DNA of 64,000 bases from Candidatus Melainabacteria bacterium (GCA_003242885.1 QKMZ01000017.1:1-64000), one strand, 5' to 3'; shown: positions 26,596-36,418, counted from the stretch's first letter. Notes: generated by a model from the letters alone, not told the origin. A program made the numbers and translations.

Positions 26596-26818
26596 CTGTG
26601 AAAACCTCTATTAAGGAAGGGGAATTTCCCCACACTAAATATTATAGCGGTTTCAGACAGACAAATCGAATAATCACAACAGAATAATACCATTTAACAA
26701 ACATTTTACATTGCCAAGAGGCTCAAAATGGTATGTCTGTATATACAATAAATACCCTTGTCAGCAACAGCCTATGATGCCAAAATGTTGCGGAGTCGGC
26801 ATTTGCAGGAACAAGGTA

Positions 26819-27109
26819 ATGGATTTTGAGTCATTAAAACAACTGCTGAAAAGCAACGAAATGGAAGAGGCTCAGTATGCTCAATCCAACGACATCTTCA
26901 ACATCTTCTGTAAGAAGGACGGTGATCATATCAACACTATTCAGGTGATTGACGATGAAAAGGATCAAGGACGATTAGCCGTTACAGCCCACGCTCTCAA
27001 CTTACTAGAGCGGGCAATCAAAGCTCATCTTGAACTTCATCAACCAGACTACAACCTATCACTCTTTGAAGATGCATCCACAGAGGCAGTGACACAGAGC
27101 CAGTTTTAA
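26819..27109 (+). CDS. unassigned 96-residue protein
   Basis: A small acidic helical protein (MDFESLKQLLKSNEMEEAQY, then ARAI-type helix NLLERAIKAHLELHQPDYNL), divergent from the Ub-like operon across about 220 bases. The ATG at 26819 with AGGAACAAGGT upstream is favoured over an upstream frame extension that has a poor composition. It precedes an RHH-type gene by 51 bases, so the two may form an operon. Function is unknown. Confidence 0.5.
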   Translation: MDFESLKQLLKSNEMEEAQYAQSNDIFNIFCKKDGDHINTIQVIDDEKDQGRLAVTAHALNLLERAIKAHLELHQPDYNLSLFEDASTEAVTQSQF

Positions 27110-27160
27110 GTACATCCCGTTGCATACCATTCAGCAATTCGAATTTAAAGTTGAGGAACC

Positions 27161-27574
27161 ATGACTATCAATACGACACTAATGAGCACAACGGCAGTTG
27201 CTCGCAAACTAGAAGGAAGCAACAAGTGGACGGTGCATTCACCAGCAGCTTCATTTCACTCAATAGGACAGGACAGACCATCGGCGCTCACAAAATACAT
27301 TGAGATGATCGGTGCTCATATGTACGCCCAACAAAAACAAGCTTCTCTTGCTACTAGAGGCCGTGGGCGCCCGAGCAAAAACTATGACGCTCACTTGCAT
27401 ATCCAAGTCGAGAAGGGCGTAAAAGAGCGGTTTGACGAAATCGCCACCGTATACGATCTTTCTCAAAGTGAAACGATTGTTTTCCTTCTAGATTCCTTTG
27501 AGATTTTGCGACAAGAATTTGTTCAACAGAGTGAGATGGACGAGGCCGAACGTCGGGTTCTACAGCCAGCGTAG
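27161..27574 (+). CDS. DNA-binding protein with a C-terminal ribbon-helix-helix-like region
   Basis: A 137-residue protein. Residues about 67-115 start with a basic RGRGRPSKNYDAHLHIQVEK and continue with two helices (KERFDEIATVYDLSQSETIV, FLLDSFEILRQEF), as in RHH regulators of plasmids. GAGGAACC lies before the ATG. It may regulate the divergent ubiquitin-like operon or plasmid maintenance; neither is shown. Confidence 0.5.
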   Translation: MTINTTLMSTTAVARKLEGSNKWTVHSPAASFHSIGQDRPSALTKYIEMIGAHMYAQQKQASLATRGRGRPSKNYDAHLHIQVEKGVKERFDEIATVYDLSQSETIVFLLDSFEILRQEFVQQSEMDEAERRVLQPA

Positions 27575-27755
27575 CTCGTCAACACACATTCTGAACAAAT
27601 TTGCTTTTTCGGACAGATGCTTGAGAAAAGTATTTCTAAGACTATCGATTGTCTTGGGTTTCCGAAAATTGACCTGGCATGCATATTTTCTGTTCCTGCA
27701 TCTGCGCCGACAATTTTTCTGCTTAACAAGAAAATTCGGACATCACAGTAAGCAG

Positions 27756-28577
27756 TTATGGGTTGTTTCCAGGATTTCCGAAACGATAACGACGTGTCGT
27801 TGTAGTCGACCAATTGGGACTTGCAGGAGGCTGTTCATAAAGGCGCTTACAAAGCCAGATTAGCAAACCCCAACCGCTAGTCGCCATTTCTTCAGTCACC
27901 GGTTCCCACTCCGGATGCGCTCCATTGCGACCAAGAGTTCGTATTTCATGTGCACTATTGGCCTCTTCAAGTTTGAGCCTGTTTAGAGCACATAATTCAT
28001 CGATCTGATCTTTCAAATCTCCCTTCGAACATCCAAGATCGGCACAGATTGAATGTACTGTCCTACGAGCCATGGCTCCAAAAGCGTTCCAGCATTTGTT
28101 CTGAAGGCAAGCTTGTGACTCAATCACATCATCTCGAACATTCGATGGCAAACCCTGTAAAAGGGTCGCAGTTAGTTGATCATCGGACGCATGCCTGATG
28201 CTTGGAGAAATGTTTGCCGTAATTTGAGTTTGATGAACACTGGGTCCAGAAAAGTTCAAGGCCTCTCTGTAAAAACTTTCAGCTTCAACATCCTTTCCTT
28301 GATTGATACAGGAAGCCGCTAAACCCGCCAGGACTGATTTACGATGAACATCCAGCGGCTCAAGCAACAAAAGAGCTTCACCAAAAAATTGTTCAGCTTC
28401 TTCATAGCCTTTCTGCATGAGTAGAACCCCTCCAATTGCAGCCAGAACATCGGCTCGATGAGGATCGGCATCGGACATCTCAGAAAGAACTTGTTTAAAC
28501 AGAACTTCTGCTTCTTTGAATTTTCCTTGCTTTTCGAGCGAGGTTGCAAGTCCAACTTTGGCGGTTAAATCACTCAT
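27756..28577 (-). CDS. TPR protein with C-terminal DUF4145 domain
   Basis: A 273-residue protein. Residues 1-120 form about three tetratricopeptide repeats (GLATSLEKQGKFKEAEVLFK, GGVLLMQKGYEEAEQFFGEA, AASCINQGKDVEAESFYREA). Residues about 150-250 match DUF4145: CLQNKCWNAFGAMARRTVHS, ICADLG, IRTLGRNGAHPEW and LLIWLCKRLYEQP. DUF4145 is common in restriction and other defence-associated proteins. The gene follows the HNH nuclease by 18 bases, so the pair is probably one operon, with this protein as sensor or adaptor. Confidence 0.7.
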   Translation of the reverse strand: MSDLTAKVGLATSLEKQGKFKEAEVLFKQVLSEMSDADPHRADVLAAIGGVLLMQKGYEEAEQFFGEALLLLEPLDVHRKSVLAGLAASCINQGKDVEAESFYREALNFSGPSVHQTQITANISPSIRHASDDQLTATLLQGLPSNVRDDVIESQACLQNKCWNAFGAMARRTVHSICADLGCSKGDLKDQIDELCALNRLKLEEANSAHEIRTLGRNGAHPEWEPVTEEMATSGWGLLIWLCKRLYEQPPASPNWSTTTTRRYRFGNPGNNP

Positions 28578-28595
28578 ACAAGTTCGCTCCTTAAG

Positions 28596-29354
28596 TTAAA
28601 ACCCTGCCTTAAGGTCCTTCAGTGGCGGTTGGTCTAATTCCTTCAAAATAGAATTGACGCTGTCGAGAATTTCTTGTCTTGTTTGATCAATCCAGTCGCC
28701 CAAGTCGGTGGCTTGGTGGAATCGAGAATGATGCCTGCCAAAGCGATCATGGTCCATAAACATATTGTTCAACCCAAGCTCTCTGCGCAATGCGTCGCGA
28801 ATTTCTTCCAGTTTTTCAACTGCAGTGTCCATTGCTTCTCGCCAATCTCGATGGATCAAAAATACTTTGCCCTTTGAAATTGGAAGTGTTGAGTCGCCTA
28901 CTTTGGTGCAGCCCGTATTGATGGCGGTTATCGTATCTGCTAAGGCGCGGTCGAAGTCAGCAAAACTTAGTTCTTGGTGGAAATAAGTGCGAAAAGCGGG
29001 ACGGTCCAGACACTGTGCATAAAACAAGATCAAATGTCGGTCTTCAGTCCAAGTGCGAGAGCCTGGAGCCCAATCTTGTTCTTTACGAGCAATTTTCTTG
29101 GTGAATTCGCGATGAAGTTTCAGTTCCGAGATAGAGTATCGTCGCGAAGTGCATCCAGATGAATAGTGACTACGTTCATGAACCTCATCATGACAATTGG
29201 GGCACAGCGTAATGGCGTTAGCGATTCCATCAGATCCGCCCTCGCTAAGGGGCTGAATGTGATGAACCTGGACCTGATGTAACTTCTTGCAAATGCAGCA
29301 CATGCGGCCGCACTCTGCAAGCAAGCGATCAACGTCTTTCTGACTAAACGACAT
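28596..29354 (-). CDS. HNH endonuclease-domain protein
   Basis: A 252-residue protein. The N-terminal 65 residues contain the HNH fold: CCICKK, VHHIQPLSEGG, NAITLCPNCHDEVH, with two CxxC zinc knuckles, the catalytic HH pair, the central Asn and the final His. The rest is an alpha-helical domain of unknown function (YAQCLDRPAFRTYFHQELSF and following). The ATG at 29354 puts the fold at the start; a longer upstream extension lacks support. It would nick or cut DNA or RNA. The operon partner is the TPR-DUF4145 protein. Confidence 0.7.
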   Translation of the reverse strand: MSFSQKDVDRLLAECGRMCCICKKLHQVQVHHIQPLSEGGSDGIANAITLCPNCHDEVHERSHYSSGCTSRRYSISELKLHREFTKKIARKEQDWAPGSRTWTEDRHLILFYAQCLDRPAFRTYFHQELSFADFDRALADTITAINTGCTKVGDSTLPISKGKVFLIHRDWREAMDTAVEKLEEIRDALRRELGLNNMFMDHDRFGRHHSRFHQATDLGDWIDQTRQEILDSVNSILKELDQPPLKDLKAGF

Positions 29355-29694
29355 AGCGCCTCGAGGAATTTGGGAACAAATTTTATCAGGAACGCCAAAA
29401 GTACCGGTTTGTCGGAAACCCCTGTCAACTTTCTTTGCTCCTTCCTGCAATGAACATAGTTTCTCTCTTGCCTGATACACGCTCCTCTAACGCCCCGGAT
29501 GACGTCTCAGAAAAATTTTTCAAACAGACGGTTATACCCACGAAATCCATTCGAAGACGCTTTCTCGCCTCTTGTCGCTCACCGGGTTGTCGTGAAGGGA
29601 GGTGAAAAGAAGTCCGTTGAGCTTGAGCACAAAAAATCAAAAAATGCTGAACAAAACTAGAGAGTCCAGCATCAGGCCACTGACTAGCGCACCC

Positions 29695-30411
29695 CTACTC
29701 AAAATTTCTTAGCACAAAACGGCGATTCCAAGGCTGACCTTTGCGTGCTTCTTGAGTGGTCGGGCAGATTGGGTCCAGAACAGTTTTATCAAGCTGCAAC
29801 GGGCTTTCAAATACCACCCAGGAGATGTTTTCAGAATAGGGCTTTGTTGTAAGAGAGCCTCTGTAGAAGTAAAAGTGCTCCAGCTTGGTCACTTGTTTGA
29901 TTATTTCCGGAGGCAATCGCACGGTCTTTTCGCCGGATTCACAAGCAGAAAAGAATGACATCAGCTCGTCAGACTTAGCACCTGCCGAACTCTCAACAAC
30001 GAAAGTGCCAAGCACCAGATTCTCAGAAGGTTCAATCATCTTGTCGCCAGTCTCTACGTGTTCTTTCACTGGTGCATGGATAAAGTGAATCTCGGCATCA
30101 AACGATCCGTCTTTTGAAAGCTTGCTTTCAAGAAGATGCTCAGAACGTCTGTGGAAGTGTATTTTTGCAAGTTTCCATTTCTGAGAGCCGAAAAAAACAA
30201 AAGAGCTTTCTTTGCTTCCACAATCATCAACTACAAAATTTTTGTGTCCTTCATCTCCATCAAAGTGACCTTGTATGACCTCTTTCCAGTCGAACTGAAG
30301 CTTCTTGCTTATGAAAGCTGTTTGCTCTGGATAAATTCGTATTGGAGATTCTTGCTCTCGTACTACTTCAAGAAAAGATTCTACTTTGTCAGATGTTAGT
30401 GTCGATGTCAT
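29695..30411 (-). CDS. alpha-class carbonic anhydrase without signal peptide
   Basis: A 238-residue protein with alpha-CA landmarks: ESPIRIY near the start (QSPI region), the zinc ligands in KIHFHRRSEHLL and AEIHFIHA, and the substrate loop FYFYRGSLTTKPYSENISWV with the conserved Thr-Thr. It should interconvert CO2 and bicarbonate. Most bacterial alpha-CAs are exported, but this one begins MTSTLTSDKVESFLEVVREQ with no signal peptide, so it is predicted cytoplasmic. It stands alone between the HNH pair and the metal operon. Confidence 0.75.
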   Translation of the reverse strand: MTSTLTSDKVESFLEVVREQESPIRIYPEQTAFISKKLQFDWKEVIQGHFDGDEGHKNFVVDDCGSKESSFVFFGSQKWKLAKIHFHRRSEHLLESKLSKDGSFDAEIHFIHAPVKEHVETGDKMIEPSENLVLGTFVVESSAGAKSDELMSFFSACESGEKTVRLPPEIIKQVTKLEHFYFYRGSLTTKPYSENISWVVFESPLQLDKTVLDPICPTTQEARKGQPWNRRFVLRNFE

Positions 30412-30604
30412 AAATAAGCTCCTGAGCTCTGTTTGCAGCTCCTACAAACAGATTAAGAATAGATGCCGCAAGAGACGCCGAATCAAAGATGCAAACGAGC
30501 TGACAAAATCAACCAACACATCAAAAGATTCAAGAAAGATTCCGTAGGCTTTAGAAGCCATCCATGCTTTATATCATCAGTTCAAAGTCCAGTAAACTTG
30601 ATAT

Positions 30605-31228
30605 CTACGAACTTGGAATCTGGCGCATTTCAGCGATAGACCTTTTTAAAACAGAGATAGAAGAGGACATGAAAAGCGCAGCTATTACAAACCCGACTAT
30701 CAAATCCGGCCATTTTGAGAGAGTTGCGGCAGTTAAGCCGGCAGCGACAATAACACCGGCGTTAGCAATCAGATCATTTCTAGAGCAGGTCCAAGTTGAG
30801 CTCATGTTCAGATTGTCCGTGCGGTGACGCCACAAAAGATAGAAGCAAACTGTGTTCATGACCAATGCGAGAAAACCAACCCATCCCATGATTTCAGCTG
30901 TGGGAACTGTATGCATAGAGAAACGGATGAATGCATCTATCATGACTCCCAAACCGAAAACGAGCATGATCACCCCCTTAAGCAGTGAGGCACTAGCCTG
31001 TTTGCGAGTTGACTTATTTAAGACAACTAAAGTCATTGCGTATACTAGCGAATCTCCGAGCATATCCAAAGAATCAGCCTTCAAGGCAGTCGACTTAGAA
31101 AGAATTCCAAAGATTATTTCAACAAGAAACATAGCCGCATTAATTGCCAAAACAGTCCACAAAATCTTTGCATGACTGCTTTTCATTTCTTCTAACTCGC
31201 ATCCTTTGTCACTACAGCAGTCGCCCAT
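30605..31228 (-). CDS. short CDF-family cation exporter
   Basis: A 207-residue transporter with about six membrane helices. CDF-type Asp and His positions are visible in LKADSLDMLGDSLVYA (helix 2) and NDLIANAGVIV (helix 5), and a Cys-rich N-terminus MGDCCSDKGC could bind metal. It lacks the usual C-terminal cytoplasmic domain, as in some short CDF proteins. It is the last gene of the operon with the RND genes, 35 bases after the pump. Confidence 0.8.
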   Translation of the reverse strand: MGDCCSDKGCELEEMKSSHAKILWTVLAINAAMFLVEIIFGILSKSTALKADSLDMLGDSLVYAMTLVVLNKSTRKQASASLLKGVIMLVFGLGVMIDAFIRFSMHTVPTAEIMGWVGFLALVMNTVCFYLLWRHRTDNLNMSSTWTCSRNDLIANAGVIVAAGLTAATLSKWPDLIVGFVIAALFMSSSISVLKRSIAEMRQIPSS

Positions 31229-31262
31229 GAAATCACTCCTTTAAAATTTGCAATTTACAAGT

Positions 31263-34200
31263 CTATGTTTTTGTTGCAACCCTGTGTGAGCCCTGACTCG
31301 AACCGGATGGATGCACCGGTCTGAGATCTGCGCCATAGAGTTTAAGCAAAGACGGAATAACAATCAATGTCAAAATGGTCGACGTAAACATACCTCCCAA
31401 AATAACTATTGCCAGAGGCTGTTCGAGTTCCCTGCCTGTGCCGCCCATGACTGCAATCGGTAGAACGCCGAGTGCAGCAGTTAGTGCAGTCATCAAAACC
31501 GGACTCAAGCGATCCATTGCACTTTCTTCTATCAAAGCGTCCAATGATGCGGGGTTCGCTAGTAGGTCACTGTAATGAGTAACTAGCATGATGCCGTTGC
31601 GCGTAGAAATTCCAAATAGAGTAATGAAACCTACAAGCGAACCGACGCTCAAAACACCACCAAAAAAAAGCGATGCCCAAATTCCTCCGATTAAGGCTAA
31701 AGGAAGATTTGCCATAATCAAAATTGCCGCTCGCATGGAGCGAAAAGCCATGGTTAGAAGAAGAAGCATGCCAAACAATGCAGCCACACTGAGCAAAAGA
31801 AGCTGCCTGGTTGCCTGTTCTTGGGCTTCGAATTGACCACCGTAAACAACATAGTAACCAGACGGCAACTTCACCTTTTCATGTATCAACTTACGGGCAT
31901 CCTGCACAACAGACCCAAGATCTCGCTGCGAGACATTGGCTTGAACAACAACTCTTCTGCTTACGCTTTCTCGGCTAATAGTATTGGGACTGGTGCTCTC
32001 TGTAACCTCTGCAAGTGTGCTAATAGGGACCTTCACACCAGAAGGTGTATCCACCAAAGTCTCAGTGATTAACTGCAGGTTTTCGCGAAACTCCGGCTTG
32101 AACCAGACATAAATATCCAAAGACTTCTGTCCTTCAATAACCTGGGCGACAGTCATCCCCCTGAAGGCCGTTTCAATGGAGTCGGACAGATCCTTTACTC
32201 GAACTCCATACCTTGCAGCCGCAGCTCTGTTCATTCTTATCGAATACTGAGGCACAGGAATAATCTGCTCAACGTGCACGTCGACTGCACCTTTTACAGT
32301 TTTAACGATACGTTCGATTTCCAATGCTTTCTCGTGCAGAATGGCTAAATCGCTGCCGAAAATCTTGATTGCTATAGCAGCATTTACACCTGAAAGTGCG
32401 TGCTCCATGCGGTGTTCAAGATAAGAACCAGAGTCGGTGATAAGACCCGGAACATCACTGAATTCATGCCGAATGTGATACAGCAAATCCTTTTTTTCTG
32501 GACTGTCAGGACGCACTCTTATGTCGAATTCGCTGAAGTTACCCGAGCCAAAATCTTCTCCACCTTCGGCTCGACCAGCTCTTTGACTTGCTCCTATAAT
32601 GTCGTGCTTCTTCTCGAAATGTGCTATCAGCTCTTTTCCGATATTTGTGGTTGTCGTCAAACTTGTACCGGGCATTGAAGTTGCCACAACCACAAGACTG
32701 TTCTCATCAAATTCAGGCAAAAATTCAGTACCCATAACAAGCAGTGGCGTCAGAGAAAAGACAAAGATCGCAACTGCAGCTGAAATCACTGCTTTAGGAT
32801 GTTCGAGACTAACGCGCAGCATGGGCTGATATCTATCTTTCAACCAGGTGACAAATTTCGTCTCGTGCTCGGGCAAGTTGTTGGTTTTTCTAAGCAGCAA
32901 GTAACACATAGCCGGTGTGACAGTCAGTGCCACAAGCAAAGAAGAGAATAAGGAAACGAGATAAGAGACTGCCAGTGGGCTGAAGATTCTTCCTTCTAAT
33001 CCGCCTAAGGACAAAACAGGCAGGAAGACCAGACCAACGATAAATGTGGCATAAACAACAGACCCTCTCACTTCACACGATGCTTCATAAACGATTCTGA
33101 GAGATGTCTTGGGCGAGCCTGCCGCTTTATTTTCTCTCAATCGGCGGTAAACGTTCTCCACATCTACAATCGCATCGTCTACGACTTCGCCGATGGCGAT
33201 TGCCAGTCCACCGAGCGTCATCGTATTGATTGTGTAACCTTGAAATTTAAGGACAATAATTGCAGACAGGAGAGACAAAGGAATCGCTGTGAGTGAAATC
33301 AAGGCTGCACGCCAATTTTGAAGAAAAACAAAGAGAATGACTGCAACAAGCACCCCGCCAAGCAAAACAGCTTCGCTGACATTTTTCACGGCAATTTCAA
33401 TGAAGTCTGCCTGTCTAAATGTAGTTACAAGTTTCACATCGGCAGGGAAGCCCTCTTTGAGCTCCTCAAGCGCCTTTTCAATCAAACGCGTTGTCTCAAG
33501 AGTATTTGCCCACGGCTGCTTCATGACCGTAAGGACCACTCCCGGATGACCGTCGACAATGGCGTCTCCTATTTTGAATGCCGCTCCAACTTTTACGTCT
33601 GCTACATGCTTAAGCAAAACCGGTATGCCATTACGGCTAGTCACAACGGTTTCGGCAATTTCCTCGGGCGACTTGACGCGTCCCAGACCTCTAATCAACT
33701 TTTCAGTGTCTTTTGTGCGAAGCATGCCACCGGCTGCGTTCGTGCTGCTTCGACCGGCAGCTTCCAATACCTCATCCAGAGTGATGTTGTATTCCTTTAG
33801 CTTTTTTGGATCGACTAGAACTTGAAATTGCTTCTCATCGCCGCCGATCACAACGACATTAGAGACGCCTGTAATCGCCATCAAACGCAGGCGAATCGTC
33901 CAATCTACAAGGGTGCGTACCTCCATGGCTGTAGTTTTGCCAGTGGAGTACAGTCCCAATTTCAAAATGTCGCCGGCTGCTGATGTGATGGGAGCTAACG
34001 TAGGTTCTTGTACGCCAGCGGCAAGGCGAGACCTGGCGCTCTGTAGTTTTTCAGATACTAATTGTCGGGCAGTGAATATATTCGTTCCGTCTTGAAAAAT
34101 GACGGTAATCACTGAAAGACCGATCGTTGAAATTGACCGCACAACCTTCACATTGGCAGTTCCATTCAACCCTGCTTCAAGCGGGATGGTTACTAGGCTT

Positions 34201-34385
34201 TCGACCTCTTCCGGAGCAAAGCCCGGTGCCTCAGTCAGTACGACAACCTGTATTGGAGCAAAATCAGGAAATACATCTACAGGCATCGAAAACATTGAAA
34301 TGCTACCGACGATAAACCATATCAGTGCAAGAATATTGACGATGCCGCGATTGTTAATCGACCATTTAATTACGCGATTAAGCAT
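31263..34385 (-). CDS. heavy-metal RND efflux pump (HME family)
   Basis: A pump of about 1040 residues. The first helix region is IVNILALIWFIVGSISMFSM and the proton-relay helix carries GEVVDDAIVDVENVYRRLR, a form typical of the heavy-metal (CusA/CzcA) branch; the metal is not fixed by sequence. The ATG at 34385 is chosen because GGGAG lies at ideal spacing before it. It overlaps the end of the adaptor gene, so translation is coupled. The operon lacks its own outer-membrane factor and may borrow the TolC protein encoded at 44179. Confidence 0.85.
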   Translation of the reverse strand: MLNRVIKWSINNRGIVNILALIWFIVGSISMFSMPVDVFPDFAPIQVVVLTEAPGFAPEEVESLVTIPLEAGLNGTANVKVVRSISTIGLSVITVIFQDGTNIFTARQLVSEKLQSARSRLAAGVQEPTLAPITSAAGDILKLGLYSTGKTTAMEVRTLVDWTIRLRLMAITGVSNVVVIGGDEKQFQVLVDPKKLKEYNITLDEVLEAAGRSSTNAAGGMLRTKDTEKLIRGLGRVKSPEEIAETVVTSRNGIPVLLKHVADVKVGAAFKIGDAIVDGHPGVVLTVMKQPWANTLETTRLIEKALEELKEGFPADVKLVTTFRQADFIEIAVKNVSEAVLLGGVLVAVILFVFLQNWRAALISLTAIPLSLLSAIIVLKFQGYTINTMTLGGLAIAIGEVVDDAIVDVENVYRRLRENKAAGSPKTSLRIVYEASCEVRGSVVYATFIVGLVFLPVLSLGGLEGRIFSPLAVSYLVSLFSSLLVALTVTPAMCYLLLRKTNNLPEHETKFVTWLKDRYQPMLRVSLEHPKAVISAAVAIFVFSLTPLLVMGTEFLPEFDENSLVVVATSMPGTSLTTTTNIGKELIAHFEKKHDIIGASQRAGRAEGGEDFGSGNFSEFDIRVRPDSPEKKDLLYHIRHEFSDVPGLITDSGSYLEHRMEHALSGVNAAIAIKIFGSDLAILHEKALEIERIVKTVKGAVDVHVEQIIPVPQYSIRMNRAAAARYGVRVKDLSDSIETAFRGMTVAQVIEGQKSLDIYVWFKPEFRENLQLITETLVDTPSGVKVPISTLAEVTESTSPNTISRESVSRRVVVQANVSQRDLGSVVQDARKLIHEKVKLPSGYYVVYGGQFEAQEQATRQLLLLSVAALFGMLLLLTMAFRSMRAAILIMANLPLALIGGIWASLFFGGVLSVGSLVGFITLFGISTRNGIMLVTHYSDLLANPASLDALIEESAMDRLSPVLMTALTAALGVLPIAVMGGTGRELEQPLAIVILGGMFTSTILTLIVIPSLLKLYGADLRPVHPSGSSQGSHRVATKT

Positions 34386-35925
34386 CTTTGGCATCTCCCT
34401 TGCGGCTTCGCCGAATGAAGAAAGCAAAGATGGCAACAGCTACTAGAGAACTGGCGGCTCCTGCAAAAAATATCATCAGCGACGCGGCCGAATTGCCTGA
34501 TTCTTTTCCGTGACCTTCTTGATGTTCGGGATGGTCTTCGTGATGCTCCTCATGAGCGGACTTTTCGCCCTCTTCTTTGTGCGAATGTCCACTGCCCGGC
34601 TTAAGTACAGATTGCGCCTGTAATTGCGCAGCACCCGATACAACTATTGTTTCATCAACCTCCAGTCCCTCTTTAATTTCCACGCCTTGAGACGTTTTCA
34701 GCCCGGTAGTAACGAAGATCGGCTGAAAATGGTCTTCGTGCTTCTCATACACGAATGGGCGCTCTTTGAAATAGACGATTGCTGTCTCAGGAATTACCAG
34801 TGCTTGTGATGTACCTTGCCCGACGACTACTTGAGCAGTCACAAACATTCCAGGTCTGAGTATGCCATTTGGATTATCAGCGATAACTCTGATGCTGAGT
34901 GTTTTAGTCGCATCGTCGACAACCGAACCAACGGATGAAATTTCTCCTCTAAGTTCCTGCTTCGAAGGCGTCTTTATCCATACTTGTTGACCTTGTTTGA
35001 CTCTGGGAATTTGCTCCTGAAAGACATCGATCATTATCCAAATCGGGCTCAAATTGACGATGGAAAACACACTGTCTTCCGGACTGACGCGCTGCCCTAA
35101 AGTGATATTGCGCAGAGTAATAACGCCACCGACGGGAGCTATCACAGGTAAGTCTGCAGTGACCATGCCGGTTTTGATAGCAGTATCAACGGCTGTGCCG
35201 GTCATTCCCATTATGAGCAGTTGACCTTTTGCATTCGCCGTTGTGACCGCGAGCTGTTTCTCTAGGAGCTTCACTTCTTGCTCAAGTCTTTGCTGCAAAG
35301 TAAGAAGCTTTACTTGCGCTGATTCATGTGCATTTTTTGCCTCATGATAGTTTTTTGCAGCAGATATCCCTTCCTTCAACATCCCTTGTTCTCTGTCAAA
35401 GGTGACCTTTGACAGCTGGACTTGCTTAGTTTGAAGCGTAATATCGCCTTTCAGCTGTGTTTGAACTCTTGCAATGTCGGAGTTTATTCGTGTTCTGTCA
35501 TTGAGCAACTGGGTCAAAGTAGTTGCAACTTCGATACTGTGCACAAGCGCTAGTACTTTACCTTTACTGACGTTGTCACCCTGCTTCGCGTATACAGCTT
35601 TGACCACTCCTGTGACAGTGGGATTGACATCAAAGGCTCGAGTTTCATCAGCCTTAACTTTTCCCGTTGTTTCAAGAATATCTTTTAGGGTGGTTGATCG
35701 AACTTTTGCAAGTTGAATGTCTATGGCACGAAGTCCTTGCTCGTTAACCTCAATTTCTTCCGGTCCGGAAGACTCTCCGGCATTGAACGCTTCGTTGTCT
35801 CCACTGTGCGCGAATGACAGTTGAACAGGATATACAAAACAGACTGCAAGAAAAATCAGCATTGCCAGTGCAGAAAAATGCCACTTGTACGCAGCTTTTT
35901 CGAAAGACTGACTCGATCTATTCAT
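34378..35925 (-). CDS. RND adaptor with His-rich, membrane-anchored C-terminus
   Basis: A 515-residue periplasmic adaptor (CusB/HlyD type) with an N-terminal signal-like helix (MLIFLAVCFVYPVQLSFAHS). It then has lipoyl-type segments (VYAKQGDNVSKGKVLALVHS and LPVIAPVGGVITLRNITLGQ), a coiled coil and beta barrel. After the adaptor fold comes a stretch rich in His, Glu and Lys (HSHKEEGEKSAHEEHHEDHP) and a C-terminal membrane helix (SLMIFFAGAASSLVAVAIFA) with a basic end. Those two additions are unusual for the family. They suggest a metal-binding tail tethered at the inner membrane, next to the pump. Confidence 0.8.
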   Translation of the reverse strand: MNRSSQSFEKAAYKWHFSALAMLIFLAVCFVYPVQLSFAHSGDNEAFNAGESSGPEEIEVNEQGLRAIDIQLAKVRSTTLKDILETTGKVKADETRAFDVNPTVTGVVKAVYAKQGDNVSKGKVLALVHSIEVATTLTQLLNDRTRINSDIARVQTQLKGDITLQTKQVQLSKVTFDREQGMLKEGISAAKNYHEAKNAHESAQVKLLTLQQRLEQEVKLLEKQLAVTTANAKGQLLIMGMTGTAVDTAIKTGMVTADLPVIAPVGGVITLRNITLGQRVSPEDSVFSIVNLSPIWIMIDVFQEQIPRVKQGQQVWIKTPSKQELRGEISSVGSVVDDATKTLSIRVIADNPNGILRPGMFVTAQVVVGQGTSQALVIPETAIVYFKERPFVYEKHEDHFQPIFVTTGLKTSQGVEIKEGLEVDETIVVSGAAQLQAQSVLKPGSGHSHKEEGEKSAHEEHHEDHPEHQEGHGKESGNSAASLMIFFAGAASSLVAVAIFAFFIRRSRKGDAKDA

Positions 35926-35992
35926 TTTTAGACACCAAAAAAGGGACGCACGAATACAGTCGCTACCGGCGACTTCGAGTTCGCTTTTTTGG

Positions 35993-36418
35993 CTAGATTA
36001 GTAAACTGCGATAGACGATATAGACAGGTAAGTCAACAAGGTCAAGTTGGCGCGGAGGCGGCCTTATCAGCTGAGCGCTGGAGAGGTGCTCCACCTTTCC
36101 AAACCTAAAAGTCTCGGATGTGCAAAGCACATTATGCATCCGTTCATGATTTTCAGATGCTTCATTGATTAGGATACTGCTGACGGAAAGTTCAGAAGTA
36201 GGGCATTCAGAGCAGCAGTTATCAACCGTACTGACAACGACCTTTGCGATGGAAGCGTCACAACATTCGGCGATCGCAATGCTTACGACGCCGGTGAACT
36301 GATTGGCAACACCGTTGCAATAGTCCGACTCTTCGCATAGACAAAACGATTGGCCTGTTCCGTAGAAGAACAGGAATAAACATGCTGAAAGTGTTGCCCA
36401 GAGTTTTAAGGTCGCCAT
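35993..36418 (-). CDS. small secreted Cys-rich protein heading a metal-efflux operon
   Basis: A 141-residue protein with a signal peptide (MATLKLWATLSACLFLFFYG). It contains FCLCEESDYC, ECCDAS and DNCCSECPTSE, ending with RPPPRQLDLVDLP. The same plan (signal peptide, CxxC/CC cluster, then a short Pro-Pro motif) occurs in the proteins at 38726 and 57580. It starts the operon with adaptor, RND pump and CDF exporter 67 bases downstream, so a role in binding or delivering metal in the envelope is inferred. I do not recognise a named family. Confidence 0.6.
   Translation of the reverse strand: MATLKLWATLSACLFLFFYGTGQSFCLCEESDYCNGVANQFTGVVSIAIAECCDASIAKVVVSTVDNCCSECPTSELSVSSILINEASENHERMHNVLCTSETFRFGKVEHLSSAQLIRPPPRQLDLVDLPVYIVYRSLLI

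Noticed and set aside
29425..29640. small minus-strand frame upstream of the HNH gene
   Set aside because: It overlaps the unsupported upstream extension of the HNH frame and has no domain.
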